From positions 27,427 to 91,426 of the forward strand of contig JALSQW010000007.1 of the NCBI GenBank assembly GCA_026985095.1: a DNA stretch of 64,000 bases. Direction: 5' to 3'. Position 1 is the stretch's first letter. Each line of letters starts with the position of its first letter. This DNA comes from Acidimicrobiia bacterium (GTDB lineage: Bacteria > Actinomycetota > Acidimicrobiia > Spongiisociales > UBA5794). The position numbers were made by a program, and so were the translations under genes. The notes under the pieces were generated by a model. It did no database searches, was not told the origin of the DNA, and saw nothing but the letters and a program-made list of their open reading frames with translations. Positions 35,257 through 44,893 of the stretch are shown here, in pieces.

Positions 35257-36960
35257 ATGGACACCACCGGACGCCTCGGACCGCAGGACCGCATCGCCGC
35301 CATCGAGACCATGACCACGACCGAACTCGACGTGCTCGTGATCGGCGGAGGGATCACCGGCGTCGGCTGCGCCGTCGACGCCGCGACCAGGGGACTGTCG
35401 GTCGGTCTGATCGAACAACGCGACCTGGCCTCGGGCACCTCGTCGCGGTCGTCCAAGCTCATCCATGGCGGCCTCCGCTACCTCGAACAGTTCGACGTCC
35501 ACCTCGTCAAGGAGGCGCTGCGTGAGCGCAGCCTCCTCCTGCGAGAGCTGGCCCCCCACCTCGTCCATCCCGTGCCGTTCGTCTATCCGCTGCGCCATCC
35601 GGTCTGGGAACGGGCGTACGTCGGGACCGGCATCATGATGTACGACCTCCTGGCAGCCACGGGAGGCAACCCGCTCCCCTGGCACCGGCATCTGTCCAAG
35701 CGACGCCTCCTGACCGAGTTCCCGTCGCTCGATCCCGACGCCTTCATCGGCGGCATCGAGTACTGGGACGCTCAGACCGACGATGCCCGCTACGTCACTG
35801 CCCTCGCCCGCACGGCGGCCCGATTCGACGCCGCGATCGCCACCAGTGTCAAGGCCGTCGGGTTGCTCCGCGACGGCGGAGCCGTGGTCGGTGTCCACGC
35901 CGTCGACCTCGAGGACGGGCGGCCCCTCAGGATCTCATCTCGGGCGGTGATCAACGCCACCGGCGTGTGGACCGACGACATCGAAGAGCTCGCCGGTGAC
36001 ACCCAGAAGCTCGTCGCCGCGTCGAAGGGTATCCACCTCGTCGTCCCCGGCGACCGGATCGACGCCAAGGTCGGGCTCATCACCAAGACCGAGAAGAGCG
36101 TCCTGTTCGTCATCCCCTGGGACCGGCACTGGCTCATCGGAACGACCGACACTCCCTGGACGCTGCACCGCGCCCACCCAGCCGCCAGCCGCACCGACAT
36201 CGAGTACCTCCTCGAGCACGTCAACCGCCTCCTCGCCCACCCCCTGACCGAGGACGACATCGTCGGCGTCTACGCCGGGCTCCGCCCACTGGTCGCCGGC
36301 AACGCCGAGAAGACCGAGAAGCTGTCGAGGGAGCACGTCGTCGTGAGCCCCGCGCCCGGGTTGTTCACCATCGCCGGCGGGAAGTACACGACCTACCGCG
36401 TCATGGCGCAGGACGCCATCGACGTGGCCACACGGGACTTCGGCCACGTGGCGCCGTCGGTGACCGATCGGGTCCCCGTCCACGGCGCCGACGGCTACGT
36501 CGCCCTGTGGAACGCCAGACGACGGCTCGCCCGCGAGCACGACCTTCCCGTCGAACAGGTGGAGCGTCTCCTCAACCGCTACGGCTCCGACATCGAGGAT
36601 CTCTTCGCGATGGTCGCCGACGGCCCCGAGCTCGGCCAGGAGCTCCCCGGCGGCGGGGGGATCCTCCAGGTCGAGATCGTGTACGCCGCCAGCCACGAAG
36701 GCGCCCTCCACCTCGACGACGTGCTCACCCGACGCACCCACATCTCGATCGAAGTCCCCGACCGTGGTATCGAAGCAGCCAAGGCGTGTACCGAGCTCCT
36801 GGCACCGATCCTGGGCTGGGACGAGGATGCCATCTCTCGGGAGCTGGCTCACTACGAAGCCCGCGTCGCCGCCGAGCTGGAGTCCCAGACGAAACCCGAC
36901 GACCGGACCGCCGATGCCGCCCGCATGGGCGCTCCCGACGTCCGCACCGGCACCCCATAG
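35257..36960 (+). CDS. glpD: Glycerol-3-phosphate dehydrogenase (FAD, aerobic type)
   Basis: 567 residues from ATG 35257; the frame is open further upstream but there overlaps pgm. The FAD-binding motif is VIGGGITGVGCA, followed by SGTSSRSSKLIHGGLRYLEQ, a GlpD hallmark. GLRPLVAG and GGKYTTYRVMAQDA complete the FAD domain, and a C-terminal GlpD domain follows. It oxidises sn-glycerol 3-phosphate at the membrane and passes electrons to quinone, feeding C3 units to the adjacent gluconeogenic genes. No glpK or glpF is in the window. Confidence 0.92.
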   Translation: MDTTGRLGPQDRIAAIETMTTTELDVLVIGGGITGVGCAVDAATRGLSVGLIEQRDLASGTSSRSSKLIHGGLRYLEQFDVHLVKEALRERSLLLRELAPHLVHPVPFVYPLRHPVWERAYVGTGIMMYDLLAATGGNPLPWHRHLSKRRLLTEFPSLDPDAFIGGIEYWDAQTDDARYVTALARTAARFDAAIATSVKAVGLLRDGGAVVGVHAVDLEDGRPLRISSRAVINATGVWTDDIEELAGDTQKLVAASKGIHLVVPGDRIDAKVGLITKTEKSVLFVIPWDRHWLIGTTDTPWTLHRAHPAASRTDIEYLLEHVNRLLAHPLTEDDIVGVYAGLRPLVAGNAEKTEKLSREHVVVSPAPGLFTIAGGKYTTYRVMAQDAIDVATRDFGHVAPSVTDRVPVHGADGYVALWNARRRLAREHDLPVEQVERLLNRYGSDIEDLFAMVADGPELGQELPGGGGILQVEIVYAASHEGALHLDDVLTRRTHISIEVPDRGIEAAKACTELLAPILGWDEDAISRELAHYEARVAAELESQTKPDDRTADAARMGAPDVRTGTP

Positions 36961-37009
36961 GCATCGAGCAGGTCCCTAGACTCCCCTCCACGCGAGCAGG
37001 GAGGCATCG

Positions 37010-37579
37010 ATGACCACCGCCGAGACGACGCTGGAGCAGCAGATCGGCAAGCTCTGGTGGATGTGGCTCGTGACCGGGATCCTGTGGATCCTCTTCTCGG
37101 TGATCATCCTCCAGTTCACCACGGCTTCGGCCGCCGCCGTGGGCATCATCTTCGGGGTGATGCTGTTCGTCGCCGGGCTCCAGGACTTCGCCATCGCTTC
37201 CCTGATCAGCGAGATGAAGTGGCTGTGGTTCGTCTTCGGCGGCATCCTCATCGCCGGCGGGTTGTTCGCCATGTTCTATCCGGTCGAGACGTTCCTCAGT
37301 CTCGCCGACATCCTGGGCTTCATCTTCGTGTTCGTCGGCATCATGTGGCTCGTGCAGTCGTTGATGGCCAAGGGGATCGCCTCCCTGTGGTGGCTCAATC
37401 TGGTGGCCGGCATCATCATGGTGGTGATGGGCTTCTGGCTCGGCGGCCAGTTCTTCATCACCAAGGCCTACACGCTGCTCGTGTTCGCCGGCATCTACGC
37501 GTTGATGAAGGGCGTCACCGACATCGTGCTCGCCTTCGAGATCAAACGCGAAGGGCAGGTCCCGACCGGCGGCTTCTAG
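37010..37579 (+). CDS. HdeD-family membrane protein
   Basis: 189 residues with six hydrophobic helices and few charged residues, the pattern of HdeD/DUF308 proteins: WLVTGILWILFSVIIL, FGVMLFVAGLQDFAIA, FGGILIAGGLFAMFYP and so on. E. coli HdeD is linked to acid resistance. Its TAG stop overlaps the stop of the convergent hybE gene (shared CTAG at 37576-37579). A role tied to the hydrogenase is not supported by anything else. Confidence 0.85.
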   Translation: MTTAETTLEQQIGKLWWMWLVTGILWILFSVIILQFTTASAAAVGIIFGVMLFVAGLQDFAIASLISEMKWLWFVFGGILIAGGLFAMFYPVETFLSLADILGFIFVFVGIMWLVQSLMAKGIASLWWLNLVAGIIMVVMGFWLGGQFFITKAYTLLVFAGIYALMKGVTDIVLAFEIKREGQVPTGGF

Positions 37580-38115
37580 CTGAGCTCGTCCCGCCGACTC
37601 GGCGGACGGTCCTCGGCGCTCCGCGGCGGAGACGGGGTCTCCGGCTCCGGCGACCCCGGCCCACCCCCGAGCCGCTTGAACAGGTCGCGCCGGGACGGGT
37701 TCTCGACGCTGCCCTCCTCCCAGGCGGCGGTGAGTTGCGTCAGGAACACGCCGCCCATCTCGGCGGCGGCGGCGCGCGCCTCGTCCTGATCGGTGAAGGT
37801 GGAGACGTCGGGGATCAGGTTCACCGACAGGTAGCGGCCCAGGCCCTCGATCTCGTTGGCCAGGACCCGACGGGCCGATCCCGCCAACCGGAACGTCGCG
37901 GGCAGCCGCTCCTCGGCCGCCGTGTCGACCGGGAAGACCATCGCGTTGACCGTCCACGGGGTCACGACAACGACGACCGGACCCGGCCCTGCCTCCGAGG
38001 CGGCGACGACCTCCACCCGCAGGTTCGGGTTCGACACCGGATCACCCTCGAACACGTCGCGGTGGATCTCCGAGAAGCACGCCTGCACCTCGTCGGCGAG
38101 CAGCTCCACGTTCAT
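37576..38115 (-). CDS. hybE: [NiFe]-hydrogenase assembly chaperone HybE-like
   Basis: 179 residues from ATG 38115; GTG 38145 would add ten residues (VKWDPIRWSP). The conserved VVVVVTPWTVNAMVFP stretch and the RRDLFKRLGGG C-terminal motif are characteristic of HybE/HupJ proteins, which escort the hydrogenase small or large subunit before Tat export. The C-terminal ~30 residues are Pro/Ser-rich. It is divergent from the hydrogenase structural genes, 142 bases away. Confidence 0.8.
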   Translation of the reverse strand: MNVELLADEVQACFSEIHRDVFEGDPVSNPNLRVEVVAASEAGPGPVVVVVTPWTVNAMVFPVDTAAEERLPATFRLAGSARRVLANEIEGLGRYLSVNLIPDVSTFTDQDEARAAAAEMGGVFLTQLTAAWEEGSVENPSRRDLFKRLGGGPGSPEPETPSPPRSAEDRPPSRRDELS

Positions 38116-38257
38116 CGGAGACCATCGTATCGGGTCCCACTTCACGCTCCGACCGTGTCGTCCCCTCCGACCGTCAAATAGGGCCGTTCGACCCCTTTCT
38201 CGTACCGACCTCGGCGCGATTCTGGAACGGAAGGGACATCGAAGAGAGGAGGGGGCC

Positions 38258-39406
38258 GTGCTGGAGACGGACACTCGACGGGATTCGATCGTCGAATCCC
38301 TCCTCGCCCGGGGGGTGACCCGGCGCCGGTTCCTCGAGTTCTGCGCCGCGACCACCGCCATCCTCGCCCTGCCGGTCACCTACGAGGCCCGCATCGCCGA
38401 GGCCCTCGAGACCGCAGAGAAGCCCACCCTCGTGTGGCTCGAGTTCCAGGACTGCGCCGGCAACAGCGAATCGTTCCTCAGGGCACGGGACCCGGGCGTG
38501 GCCGACATCGTCCTCGACATCCTGTCGGTCGACTACCACGAGACGATCATGGCCGCGGCCGGCCACCAGGCCGAAGCGGCGCGAGAAGAGGCCATCGCCC
38601 GGGGCGGCCACATCGTGGTCGTCGAAGGGTCGGTCCCGACCGCACATGGCGGCGTCTATTGCACGATCGGCGGCAAGACCGCCCAGCAGATCCTCGCCGA
38701 GACGGTGCAGGGAGCCGCGGCGGTGATCAACACCGGCACGTGCTCGGCCTACGGAGGCATCCCTGCCGCAGCACCCAACCCGACCGGAGCGGTCGGCGTT
38801 CCCGAGCTGGTGTCGGGGGTCCCGGTCGTCAACCTCCCGGGCTGCCCCATGAACGTCGACAACCTGACGGCGACCATCGTCCACTACCTCACGTTCGGGG
38901 CGCTTCCGGCCACCGACGGCGTCGGACGGCCGCTGTTCGCCTACGGCGAGCGGATCCACGATCACTGCGAACGGCGGGCCCACTTCGACGCCGGCCAGTT
39001 CGCCCTCGAATGGGGCGACGAAGGCCACCGGAAGGGATGGTGCCTCTACAAGATGGGCTGCAAAGGCCCGAGCACGTTCCACAACTGCCCGAGCCAGCGT
39101 TGGAACGGAGGCACGTCGTGGCCGATCGGTGCAGGACACGGCTGCGTCGGATGCTCCGAACCGTTCTTCTGGGACACCATGACCCCGATCTACGGTCGGC
39201 TCCCGGCTCCGCCCGGCTTCGGTGTGACCACCAGCCTGGAGAAGATCGGTGCCGGGATCGTGGGGCTCACCGCCCTCGGCTTCGGCGCCCATGGCGTGGC
39301 CAAGGCGGTCCAGAGGAAACGGGGCGGTGACGCCGTCCAGACGCCGGTCGAGATCGACCGCTCCGCCCTCCGCACAGGCAGCGACGAGGAAGGAGGCGAA
39401 CGATGA
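38258..39406 (+). CDS. [NiFe]-hydrogenase small subunit (Tat-exported, group 1 type)
   Basis: 382 residues from GTG 38258 (GAGAGGAGGGGG upstream); the open frame before it is not coding. The N-terminus has a twin-arginine signal (TRRRFLEF). Iron-sulfur ligands: proximal site starting at Cys ~66 (FQDCAGNSESF), GTCSAYGG and NLPGCPMN. The medial/distal set is HDHCERR, WCLYKMGCKGPSTFHNC and GHGCVGCSEPFFW. CAGN replaces the common CTCC. A C-terminal hydrophobic segment (IGAGIVGLTALGFGAHGV) anchors it. It relays electrons from the NiFe site to the cytochrome b. Large-subunit ATG overlaps its stop. Confidence 0.92.
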   Translation: MLETDTRRDSIVESLLARGVTRRRFLEFCAATTAILALPVTYEARIAEALETAEKPTLVWLEFQDCAGNSESFLRARDPGVADIVLDILSVDYHETIMAAAGHQAEAAREEAIARGGHIVVVEGSVPTAHGGVYCTIGGKTAQQILAETVQGAAAVINTGTCSAYGGIPAAAPNPTGAVGVPELVSGVPVVNLPGCPMNVDNLTATIVHYLTFGALPATDGVGRPLFAYGERIHDHCERRAHFDAGQFALEWGDEGHRKGWCLYKMGCKGPSTFHNCPSQRWNGGTSWPIGAGHGCVGCSEPFFWDTMTPIYGRLPAPPGFGVTTSLEKIGAGIVGLTALGFGAHGVAKAVQRKRGGDAVQTPVEIDRSALRTGSDEEGGER

Positions 39407-41121
39407 GCCGCATCGTCGTCGACCCGATCACTCGCATCGAAGGCCATCTCCGCGTCGAAGCCGAGGTCGACGGCGGCAAGATCACCGACGCCTGGTCCTC
39501 ATGCACGATGTGGCGCGGCATCGAGAAGATCCTCAACGGCCGTGACCCGCGCGACGCCTGGTACTTCACCCAGCGGATCTGCGGCGTGTGCACGACGGTC
39601 CATGCGATGGCATCGGTCCGGGCCGTCGAGAACGCCCTCGGCATCGAGCCGCCGCTCAACGCCCAGATCATCAGGAACCTGATCCAGGCGAGCCAGTTCG
39701 TCCACGACCACGTGGTCCACTTCTACCACCTGCACGCCCTCGACTGGGTCGATGTCGTGTCGGCCCTGGACGCCGATCCGTCCGCCACCGCCGAGCTGGC
39801 CCAATCCATCTCGACGTACCCGCGGTCGAGCCCGACGTACTTCGCTCAGGTCCGTGATCGCCTGGCGAACTTCGTGGCCGCCGGCCGCCTCGGTCCTTTC
39901 ACCAACGGCTACTGGGGCCATCCGGCGTACCGGCTGCCTCCCGAAGGGAACCTGTTGGCGGTCAGTCATTACCTCGACGCGTTGGAGTTCCAACGCAAGT
40001 ACGTCGAGATCCACGCCATCTTGGGAGGAAAGAACCCCCACCTCCAGACGTACCTGGTCGGCGGCATGGCCGTCCCCATCGATCCGAACAGCCAGAACGC
40101 CATCAACGCCGGGACGATCGGCCGCCTCCGGGGCCTCCTCCGTGAGGGGCTCGACTTCGTCACCCAGGCCTACATCCCCGACCTGCTGCTGGTGGCGTCG
40201 TTCTACACGGACTGGGCGGCGATCGGCGGCGGGTTGGGCAACTACATGTCGTTCGGGGACTTCCCCCATGGCAACAAGAACCCGTCGACGGACCCGGACA
40301 ACCTCTTCCTGCCCCGCGGCATCGTCCTGGGCAAGGATCTCGGCACCGTCCATCCCATGGACCCGGGCAAGATCGCCGAGTACGTGTCCCATTCGTGGTA
40401 CACCTACGAGGCGGGCGACGACGTGGCGTTGCCGCCCCTGGAGGGGGAGACGACGCCGAACTACACGGGGCCCGAGCCCCCGTTCGAGTTCCTCGACACC
40501 GACGCCAAGTACTCGTGGCTCAAGTCGCCCAGGTACGACGACACGCCGATGGAGGTCGGGCCGCTGGCCCGGATGCTGGTCGCCTACGCGGCCGGGCACG
40601 AGCGGGTCGTCGAACTCGTCGACGCCGTCCTGTCCAAGCTCGGGGTCGGCGCCGAGGCGCTGTTCTCGACCCTCGGCCGCACCGCTGCCCGCGGCATCGA
40701 GACCCAGGTCCTCGCCGAGTACTCGCTCGATCTCCTCGACACCCTGGCGGCCAACATCGCCGGCGGCGACCTCCGGATCCACAACGGCGAGCTGTGGGAT
40801 CCCAAGGACTGGCCCGCCGAAGCATCCGGGTTCGGGATGCATGAGGCACCGCGGGGCTCGTTGTCACATTGGGTGAGGATCGCCAACGGCGAGATCGCCG
40901 GCTATCAGGCCGTCGTCCCGTCGACCTGGAACGCCGGGCCCCGCGACGCCAACGGCCGCCGCGGCGCCTACGAGGCGGCGCTGCTCGACACCCCGATGGC
41001 CGATCCCGCCCAACCGCTCGAGATCCTGAGAACGGTCCATTCGTTCGATCCGTGCATGGCGTGCGCCGCCCACGTGCTCGACAAGGACGGGAACCCGGTC
41101 GTGGAGGTGCAGGTGCTGTGA
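39403..41121 (+). CDS. [NiFe]-hydrogenase large subunit
   Basis: 572 residues. N-terminal RIEGHLRVEAEV, then the first NiFe ligand motif RICGVC (Cys ~60 and ~63). The second motif near the C-terminus is DPCMACAAH (Cys ~551 and ~554). A 15-residue extension after the His (VLDKDGNPVVEVQVL) would be removed by the maturation protease encoded two genes downstream. It houses the H2-activating centre of a membrane-bound uptake hydrogenase (by family and by the cytochrome b partner). Overlaps small subunit (ATGA) and cytochrome b (GTGA). Confidence 0.95.
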   Translation: MSRIVVDPITRIEGHLRVEAEVDGGKITDAWSSCTMWRGIEKILNGRDPRDAWYFTQRICGVCTTVHAMASVRAVENALGIEPPLNAQIIRNLIQASQFVHDHVVHFYHLHALDWVDVVSALDADPSATAELAQSISTYPRSSPTYFAQVRDRLANFVAAGRLGPFTNGYWGHPAYRLPPEGNLLAVSHYLDALEFQRKYVEIHAILGGKNPHLQTYLVGGMAVPIDPNSQNAINAGTIGRLRGLLREGLDFVTQAYIPDLLLVASFYTDWAAIGGGLGNYMSFGDFPHGNKNPSTDPDNLFLPRGIVLGKDLGTVHPMDPGKIAEYVSHSWYTYEAGDDVALPPLEGETTPNYTGPEPPFEFLDTDAKYSWLKSPRYDDTPMEVGPLARMLVAYAAGHERVVELVDAVLSKLGVGAEALFSTLGRTAARGIETQVLAEYSLDLLDTLAANIAGGDLRIHNGELWDPKDWPAEASGFGMHEAPRGSLSHWVRIANGEIAGYQAVVPSTWNAGPRDANGRRGAYEAALLDTPMADPAQPLEILRTVHSFDPCMACAAHVLDKDGNPVVEVQVL

Positions 41122-41837
41122 CCACGACGCCGCGAGAACGCGCCGAGGCCGCCGCCAGGGAGGATCCGCTCCAGGTCGTCGCCACCGCGGGCTGCGTCAC
41201 CGTACGGGTGTGGCAGCTCCCGGTCCGGGTGATCCACTGGACGATCTTCTCGTCGGTGGTGGTCCTGTCCCTCACCGGGTTCTACATCGGGACCCCGTAC
41301 CTGTCGGTCGGCTCCGACCCGCGGTTCGTCATGGGATGGGCGAGGGCCGCCCACAACCTGGCCGCCTTCGTGTTCATCGCCGCCATCGTGGCGCGGATCA
41401 TCTGGGCGTTCACCGGCAACAAGTGGTCGCGATGGGACCAGTTCGTCCCGATCTCGAAGGCCCGCCGACAGAACGCCTGGGCCGGCTTTCGGTACTACAC
41501 GTTCCTGACCAGGACCCCGCCGCCGGGTGCCGGACACAACGCCTTGGCAGGAGCCACCTACCTGGTCGTCCTGGCGATGTTCGTCGTTCAGATCTTCACC
41601 GGCATGGCGCTGCTGGGGTTGGAAGCGGGCGGGGCGCCTTCGGCCCTCTTCGGCTGGGTCTTCGCCGTGTTGCCGATCCCGTGGGTACGGTTCGTCCATC
41701 ATCTCATCATGTGGACGACCTGGGGGTTCGTCGTGCATCACGTGTACTCGGCGGTCCTGATGGACACCGAGGAGAAGACGGGACTGATCTCGTCGATCTT
41801 CACCGGATGGAAGCGACTGCCCGCCGATCGCCTATGA
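41118..41837 (+). CDS. Ni/Fe-hydrogenase b-type cytochrome subunit
   Basis: 239 residues from GTG 41118. Four membrane helices with the HyaC/HupC heme-ligand histidines: WQLPVRVIHWTIF, AAHNLAAFVFIA, and RFVHHLIMWTTWGFVVHHVYSA. It passes electrons from the hydrogenase small subunit to the quinone pool. The gene is coupled on both sides by 4-base overlaps (large subunit and protease). Confidence 0.93.
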   Translation: MTTTPRERAEAAAREDPLQVVATAGCVTVRVWQLPVRVIHWTIFSSVVVLSLTGFYIGTPYLSVGSDPRFVMGWARAAHNLAAFVFIAAIVARIIWAFTGNKWSRWDQFVPISKARRQNAWAGFRYYTFLTRTPPPGAGHNALAGATYLVVLAMFVVQIFTGMALLGLEAGGAPSALFGWVFAVLPIPWVRFVHHLIMWTTWGFVVHHVYSAVLMDTEEKTGLISSIFTGWKRLPADRL

Positions 41838-42316
41838 CCCGCCCGTTCCTCGTCCTCGGCCTCGGCAACGAGCTGTTCACCGACGAAGGCGTCGGCGTGG
41901 TGGCCGCACGCGGCTTCGCCGAACGAGGCCTTCCCGGCGTCGAGGTCGTCGACGGCGGCACCCTGGGTATCGCCCTGTTGCCCACCGTCGTCGACCGGGA
42001 GGCGGTCCTCGTGTTCGACGCGGTCGTCGCCGCCGACGCCGAGCCCGGGGCCATCGTGGTCCTCGAGGACGCCGACGTTCGGCGCGGACATCGGGTGCTG
42101 TATTCGGCCCATCAGCTCGGCATCAGCGAGGTCCTCGCCGCCGCCGACCTGGCCGGGGCGCATATCCCGAGGGTCGCCGCCGTCGGGATGGTGCCCTTCT
42201 CGCTCGAGACCGGCTACGGCATCTCTCCCGAAGCGGCGGCCCGCATCGACGCCATGGTCGACCATGGCGTCGCCATCGTCGAGCGATGGCGACGGGAGGT
42301 GACCGTCGATGCATGA
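41834..42316 (+). CDS. Hydrogenase maturation protease (HyaD/HybD, M52)
   Basis: 160 residues from ATG 41834. The N-terminal LVLGLGNELFTDEGVGV carries the Glu that binds nickel, an Asp follows in LVFDAVVAAD, and a later His sits in YSAHQLGISEVL. It checks nickel insertion and clips the large-subunit C-terminus after DPCMACAAH. The stop overlaps the start of hypA by 8 bases. Confidence 0.92.
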   Translation: MTRPFLVLGLGNELFTDEGVGVVAARGFAERGLPGVEVVDGGTLGIALLPTVVDREAVLVFDAVVAADAEPGAIVVLEDADVRRGHRVLYSAHQLGISEVLAAADLAGAHIPRVAAVGMVPFSLETGYGISPEAAARIDAMVDHGVAIVERWRREVTVDA

Positions 42317-42632
42317 GCGCGCTCCCGTCGGAGCCGCCGCGGCCCGTCTGCTGCAACAGATCGACCCCTCCGACCCCCCATCGACCGTTGCCGTCGGCAT
42401 CGCCCCCGACGTGTACCGGGAGATCGCTCGAGACGCGTGGTCGGCGGCGACCGCCGACACGCCTCTGGAGGCCGTCCCCGTCGAATGGATCATCCGCTAC
42501 CCGGTGCTCGTCTGTCTCGACTGCGGGACCGAGTACGAGGGCGAGAAGCTCGACCGGTGCCCGTCGTGCGGGGGGAACGGCTTGATCGTCGAGGACGTCC
42601 CGATCGCCGAGGTGCTCGCGTGGGAGTCGTAG
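42309..42632 (+). CDS. hypA: Hydrogenase nickel-insertion protein HypA
   Basis: 107 residues, with GGGAGGTGA upstream. It starts Met-His-Glu, the nickel-binding N-terminus of HypA. The zinc finger is CLDCGTEYEGEKLDRCPSCG, with two CxxC pairs. It delivers nickel to the large subunit, normally with the GTPase HypB, but no hypB is found here: hypF begins within the end of this gene. The first half is more divergent than usual. Confidence 0.92.
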   Translation: MHERAPVGAAAARLLQQIDPSDPPSTVAVGIAPDVYREIARDAWSAATADTPLEAVPVEWIIRYPVLVCLDCGTEYEGEKLDRCPSCGGNGLIVEDVPIAEVLAWES

Positions 42633-44887
42633 CCGGCACCTCGACCCGTCGCCGGATCACCGTCACCGGGGTGGTCCAAGGCGTGGGTTTCCGGCCGTTC
42701 GTGTACGGGCTCGCCACCGACCTCGGCCTCACCGGGTTCGTCGGCAACGATGCCGACGGCGTCTTCATCGAGGTCGAGGGCGACGCCGACGCGGTCGACG
42801 TGTTCGTCGATCGCCTCGTCGAGGAAGCCCCTCCGTCGAGCCGGATCGAACGGCTCGAGACCACCCTCGTCGACGTCGTCGGCCACCGCTCCTTCGAGAT
42901 CGTCCCCAGCCGGACGGCCTCGACGGGTACCGCCCTGGTCTCGCCGGATCTGACGGTCTGCGACGAGTGCCTCGCCGAGCTCGAGGACCCTGCCGACCGC
43001 CGCTTCGGCTACCCGTTCATCAACTGCACCGACTGCGGACCGCGGTTCACCATCACCCTGCGCACTCCCTACGACCGGCCGGACACGACCATGGCGCCCT
43101 TCGTCATGTGTCCCGAGTGCGCCGCCGAGTACGACGACCCCGGCGATCGCCGTTTCCACGCCCAACCCAACGCCTGCCCACGGTGCGGACCGCAGGTATG
43201 GCTCGACAGCAGCGCCGGACGGTTCCCTGCGGCCGACGGGATCGACGCCGCCCGCACGCTGGTCCGGGCGGGAGCGGTCGTCGCCGTCAAGGGTCTCGGC
43301 GGCTTCCATCTGGCCTGCGACGCGCGATCCGACGCAGCGGTCGAGACGTTGCGGGAACGAAAGGGGAGAGTCGACAAGCCCTTCGCGGTCATGGCCGCCG
43401 ACCTGCCGACGGCCCGCTCGATCGTCTTCATCGGGCCGACCGAAGAGCACCTCCTCATCTCCCGGGAACGGCCCATCGTGCTGCTCCGGAAACGACCCGG
43501 CGCGGACCTGTCCGACGCGGTCGCGCCCGGCAACGGGTACCTGGGCGTGATGCTGCCCTACACGCCACTGCACCGCCTCCTCCTGGAGCCCGGCGATGTG
43601 TGGGTGATGACCTCGGGGAACCGTTCCCAGGAGCCGATCGCCTACCGCAACGACGAGGCGAGGGACCGACTCGCCGACCTCGCCGACGCCTTCGTCATGC
43701 ACGACCGGGACATCCACGTGCCCGTCGACGATTCGGTGGTGCGGGTCCTCGACGGCGTCGAGTTGCCGATCCGCCGCTCCCGCGGGTACGCCCCCTACCC
43801 CATCCCCCTGCCGGTCGAGGCGCCTCCGCTCCTGGCGACCGGGGGCGAGCTGAAAGCGACGTTCTGCCTCGCCGCCGGTCGGCATGGCTTCATGAGCCAA
43901 CACATCGGTGACATGGAGAACCTCGAGACCCTGCACGCGTTCACCCGAGCCGTCGAGCACATGGAAGCGCTCTTCCGGATCGAGCCGACGCTGCTGGCCA
44001 CGGACCTGCATCCGGGGTACCTGTCCGGCAGATGGGCGGACCGGGTCGCCGACGGACGACCCGTGGTGCGCGTCCAGCACCACCATGCCCACGTCGCCTC
44101 GGTCATGGCCGAGCATGGCATCACGGACCCGGTGATCGGGTTCAGCTTCGACGGCACGGGATACGGCACGGACGGGACCATCTGGGGCGGCGAGGTGCTG
44201 ATCTCCGACCTCGCCCACGCGGACCGGGTGGCGCATCTCCGCCCGGTCCCCCTGGCCGGCGGGGACCGCACCGTGCGACGTCCCTACCGGATGGCGCTCA
44301 CCCACCTGTGGGCCGCCGGGATCCCGTGGAAGCCGGGGATCGCCCCCGTCGACGCCTGCCCGACCGAGGAGCGGCGGGTCCTGCGCACACAGCTCGAACG
44401 CAACATCAACACCGTACCGACCTCCTCGATGGGCCGGCTCTTCGATGCCGTCTCCTCGTTGGCCGGCATCTGCCACGAGGCGACGTACGAAGCCCAGGCC
44501 GCGATCGAGCTGGAGGCCCTCGTCGACGCCACCGAGACCGGCGTCTACCGCTTCGGATACGACGGGACGACGATCGATGCCGGGCCCGTCCTCCGGGCCC
44601 TCCTCGGCGATCTCGATGATGGCGTTCCGGTCGGGGTGGTGGCTGCCCGGTTCCATCGCGCGGTGGCCGAGATGATCGGCGACGTCGCCGGCCGACTGCA
44701 CGACGAGACCGGGCTGGGTACCGTTGGCTTGAGCGGGGGCGTGTTCCAGAACACCATCCTGGCCACGATGGCACGGCAACGACTGGAGCGAGACGGCTTC
44801 ACCGTCTTGACCCATCGGCTCGTCCCGCCCAACGACGGCGGTCTGGCCTTGGGGCAGGCGGTGATCGCGGCGACGAGAGTGAGGTGA
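42620..44887 (+). CDS. hypF: Carbamoyltransferase HypF
   Basis: 755 residues from GTG 42620, overlapping hypA by 13 bases. Domains in order: acylphosphatase (GVVQGVGFRPFVYG, ~20-100), two zinc fingers (CDECLAELEDPADRR and CPECAAEYDDPGDRR, ~115-195), YrdC-like (KGLGGFHLACDA, ~215-390), and Kae1-like carbamoyltransferase (VQHHHAHVASVMAEHG, FSFDGTGYGTDG, ~400-755). It activates carbamoyl phosphate and transfers the carbamoyl group to HypE, the source of the cyanide ligands of the NiFe site. Confidence 0.94.
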   Translation: MGVVAGTSTRRRITVTGVVQGVGFRPFVYGLATDLGLTGFVGNDADGVFIEVEGDADAVDVFVDRLVEEAPPSSRIERLETTLVDVVGHRSFEIVPSRTASTGTALVSPDLTVCDECLAELEDPADRRFGYPFINCTDCGPRFTITLRTPYDRPDTTMAPFVMCPECAAEYDDPGDRRFHAQPNACPRCGPQVWLDSSAGRFPAADGIDAARTLVRAGAVVAVKGLGGFHLACDARSDAAVETLRERKGRVDKPFAVMAADLPTARSIVFIGPTEEHLLISRERPIVLLRKRPGADLSDAVAPGNGYLGVMLPYTPLHRLLLEPGDVWVMTSGNRSQEPIAYRNDEARDRLADLADAFVMHDRDIHVPVDDSVVRVLDGVELPIRRSRGYAPYPIPLPVEAPPLLATGGELKATFCLAAGRHGFMSQHIGDMENLETLHAFTRAVEHMEALFRIEPTLLATDLHPGYLSGRWADRVADGRPVVRVQHHHAHVASVMAEHGITDPVIGFSFDGTGYGTDGTIWGGEVLISDLAHADRVAHLRPVPLAGGDRTVRRPYRMALTHLWAAGIPWKPGIAPVDACPTEERRVLRTQLERNINTVPTSSMGRLFDAVSSLAGICHEATYEAQAAIELEALVDATETGVYRFGYDGTTIDAGPVLRALLGDLDDGVPVGVVAARFHRAVAEMIGDVAGRLHDETGLGTVGLSGGVFQNTILATMARQRLERDGFTVLTHRLVPPNDGGLALGQAVIAATRVR

Positions 44888-44893
44888 CCGACG

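Noticed and set aside
38116..38257. Hydrogenase promoter or regulator binding site
   Set aside because: I looked for -24/-12, TTGACA-type boxes and clear dyads between hybE and the small subunit and found none strong enough to call.
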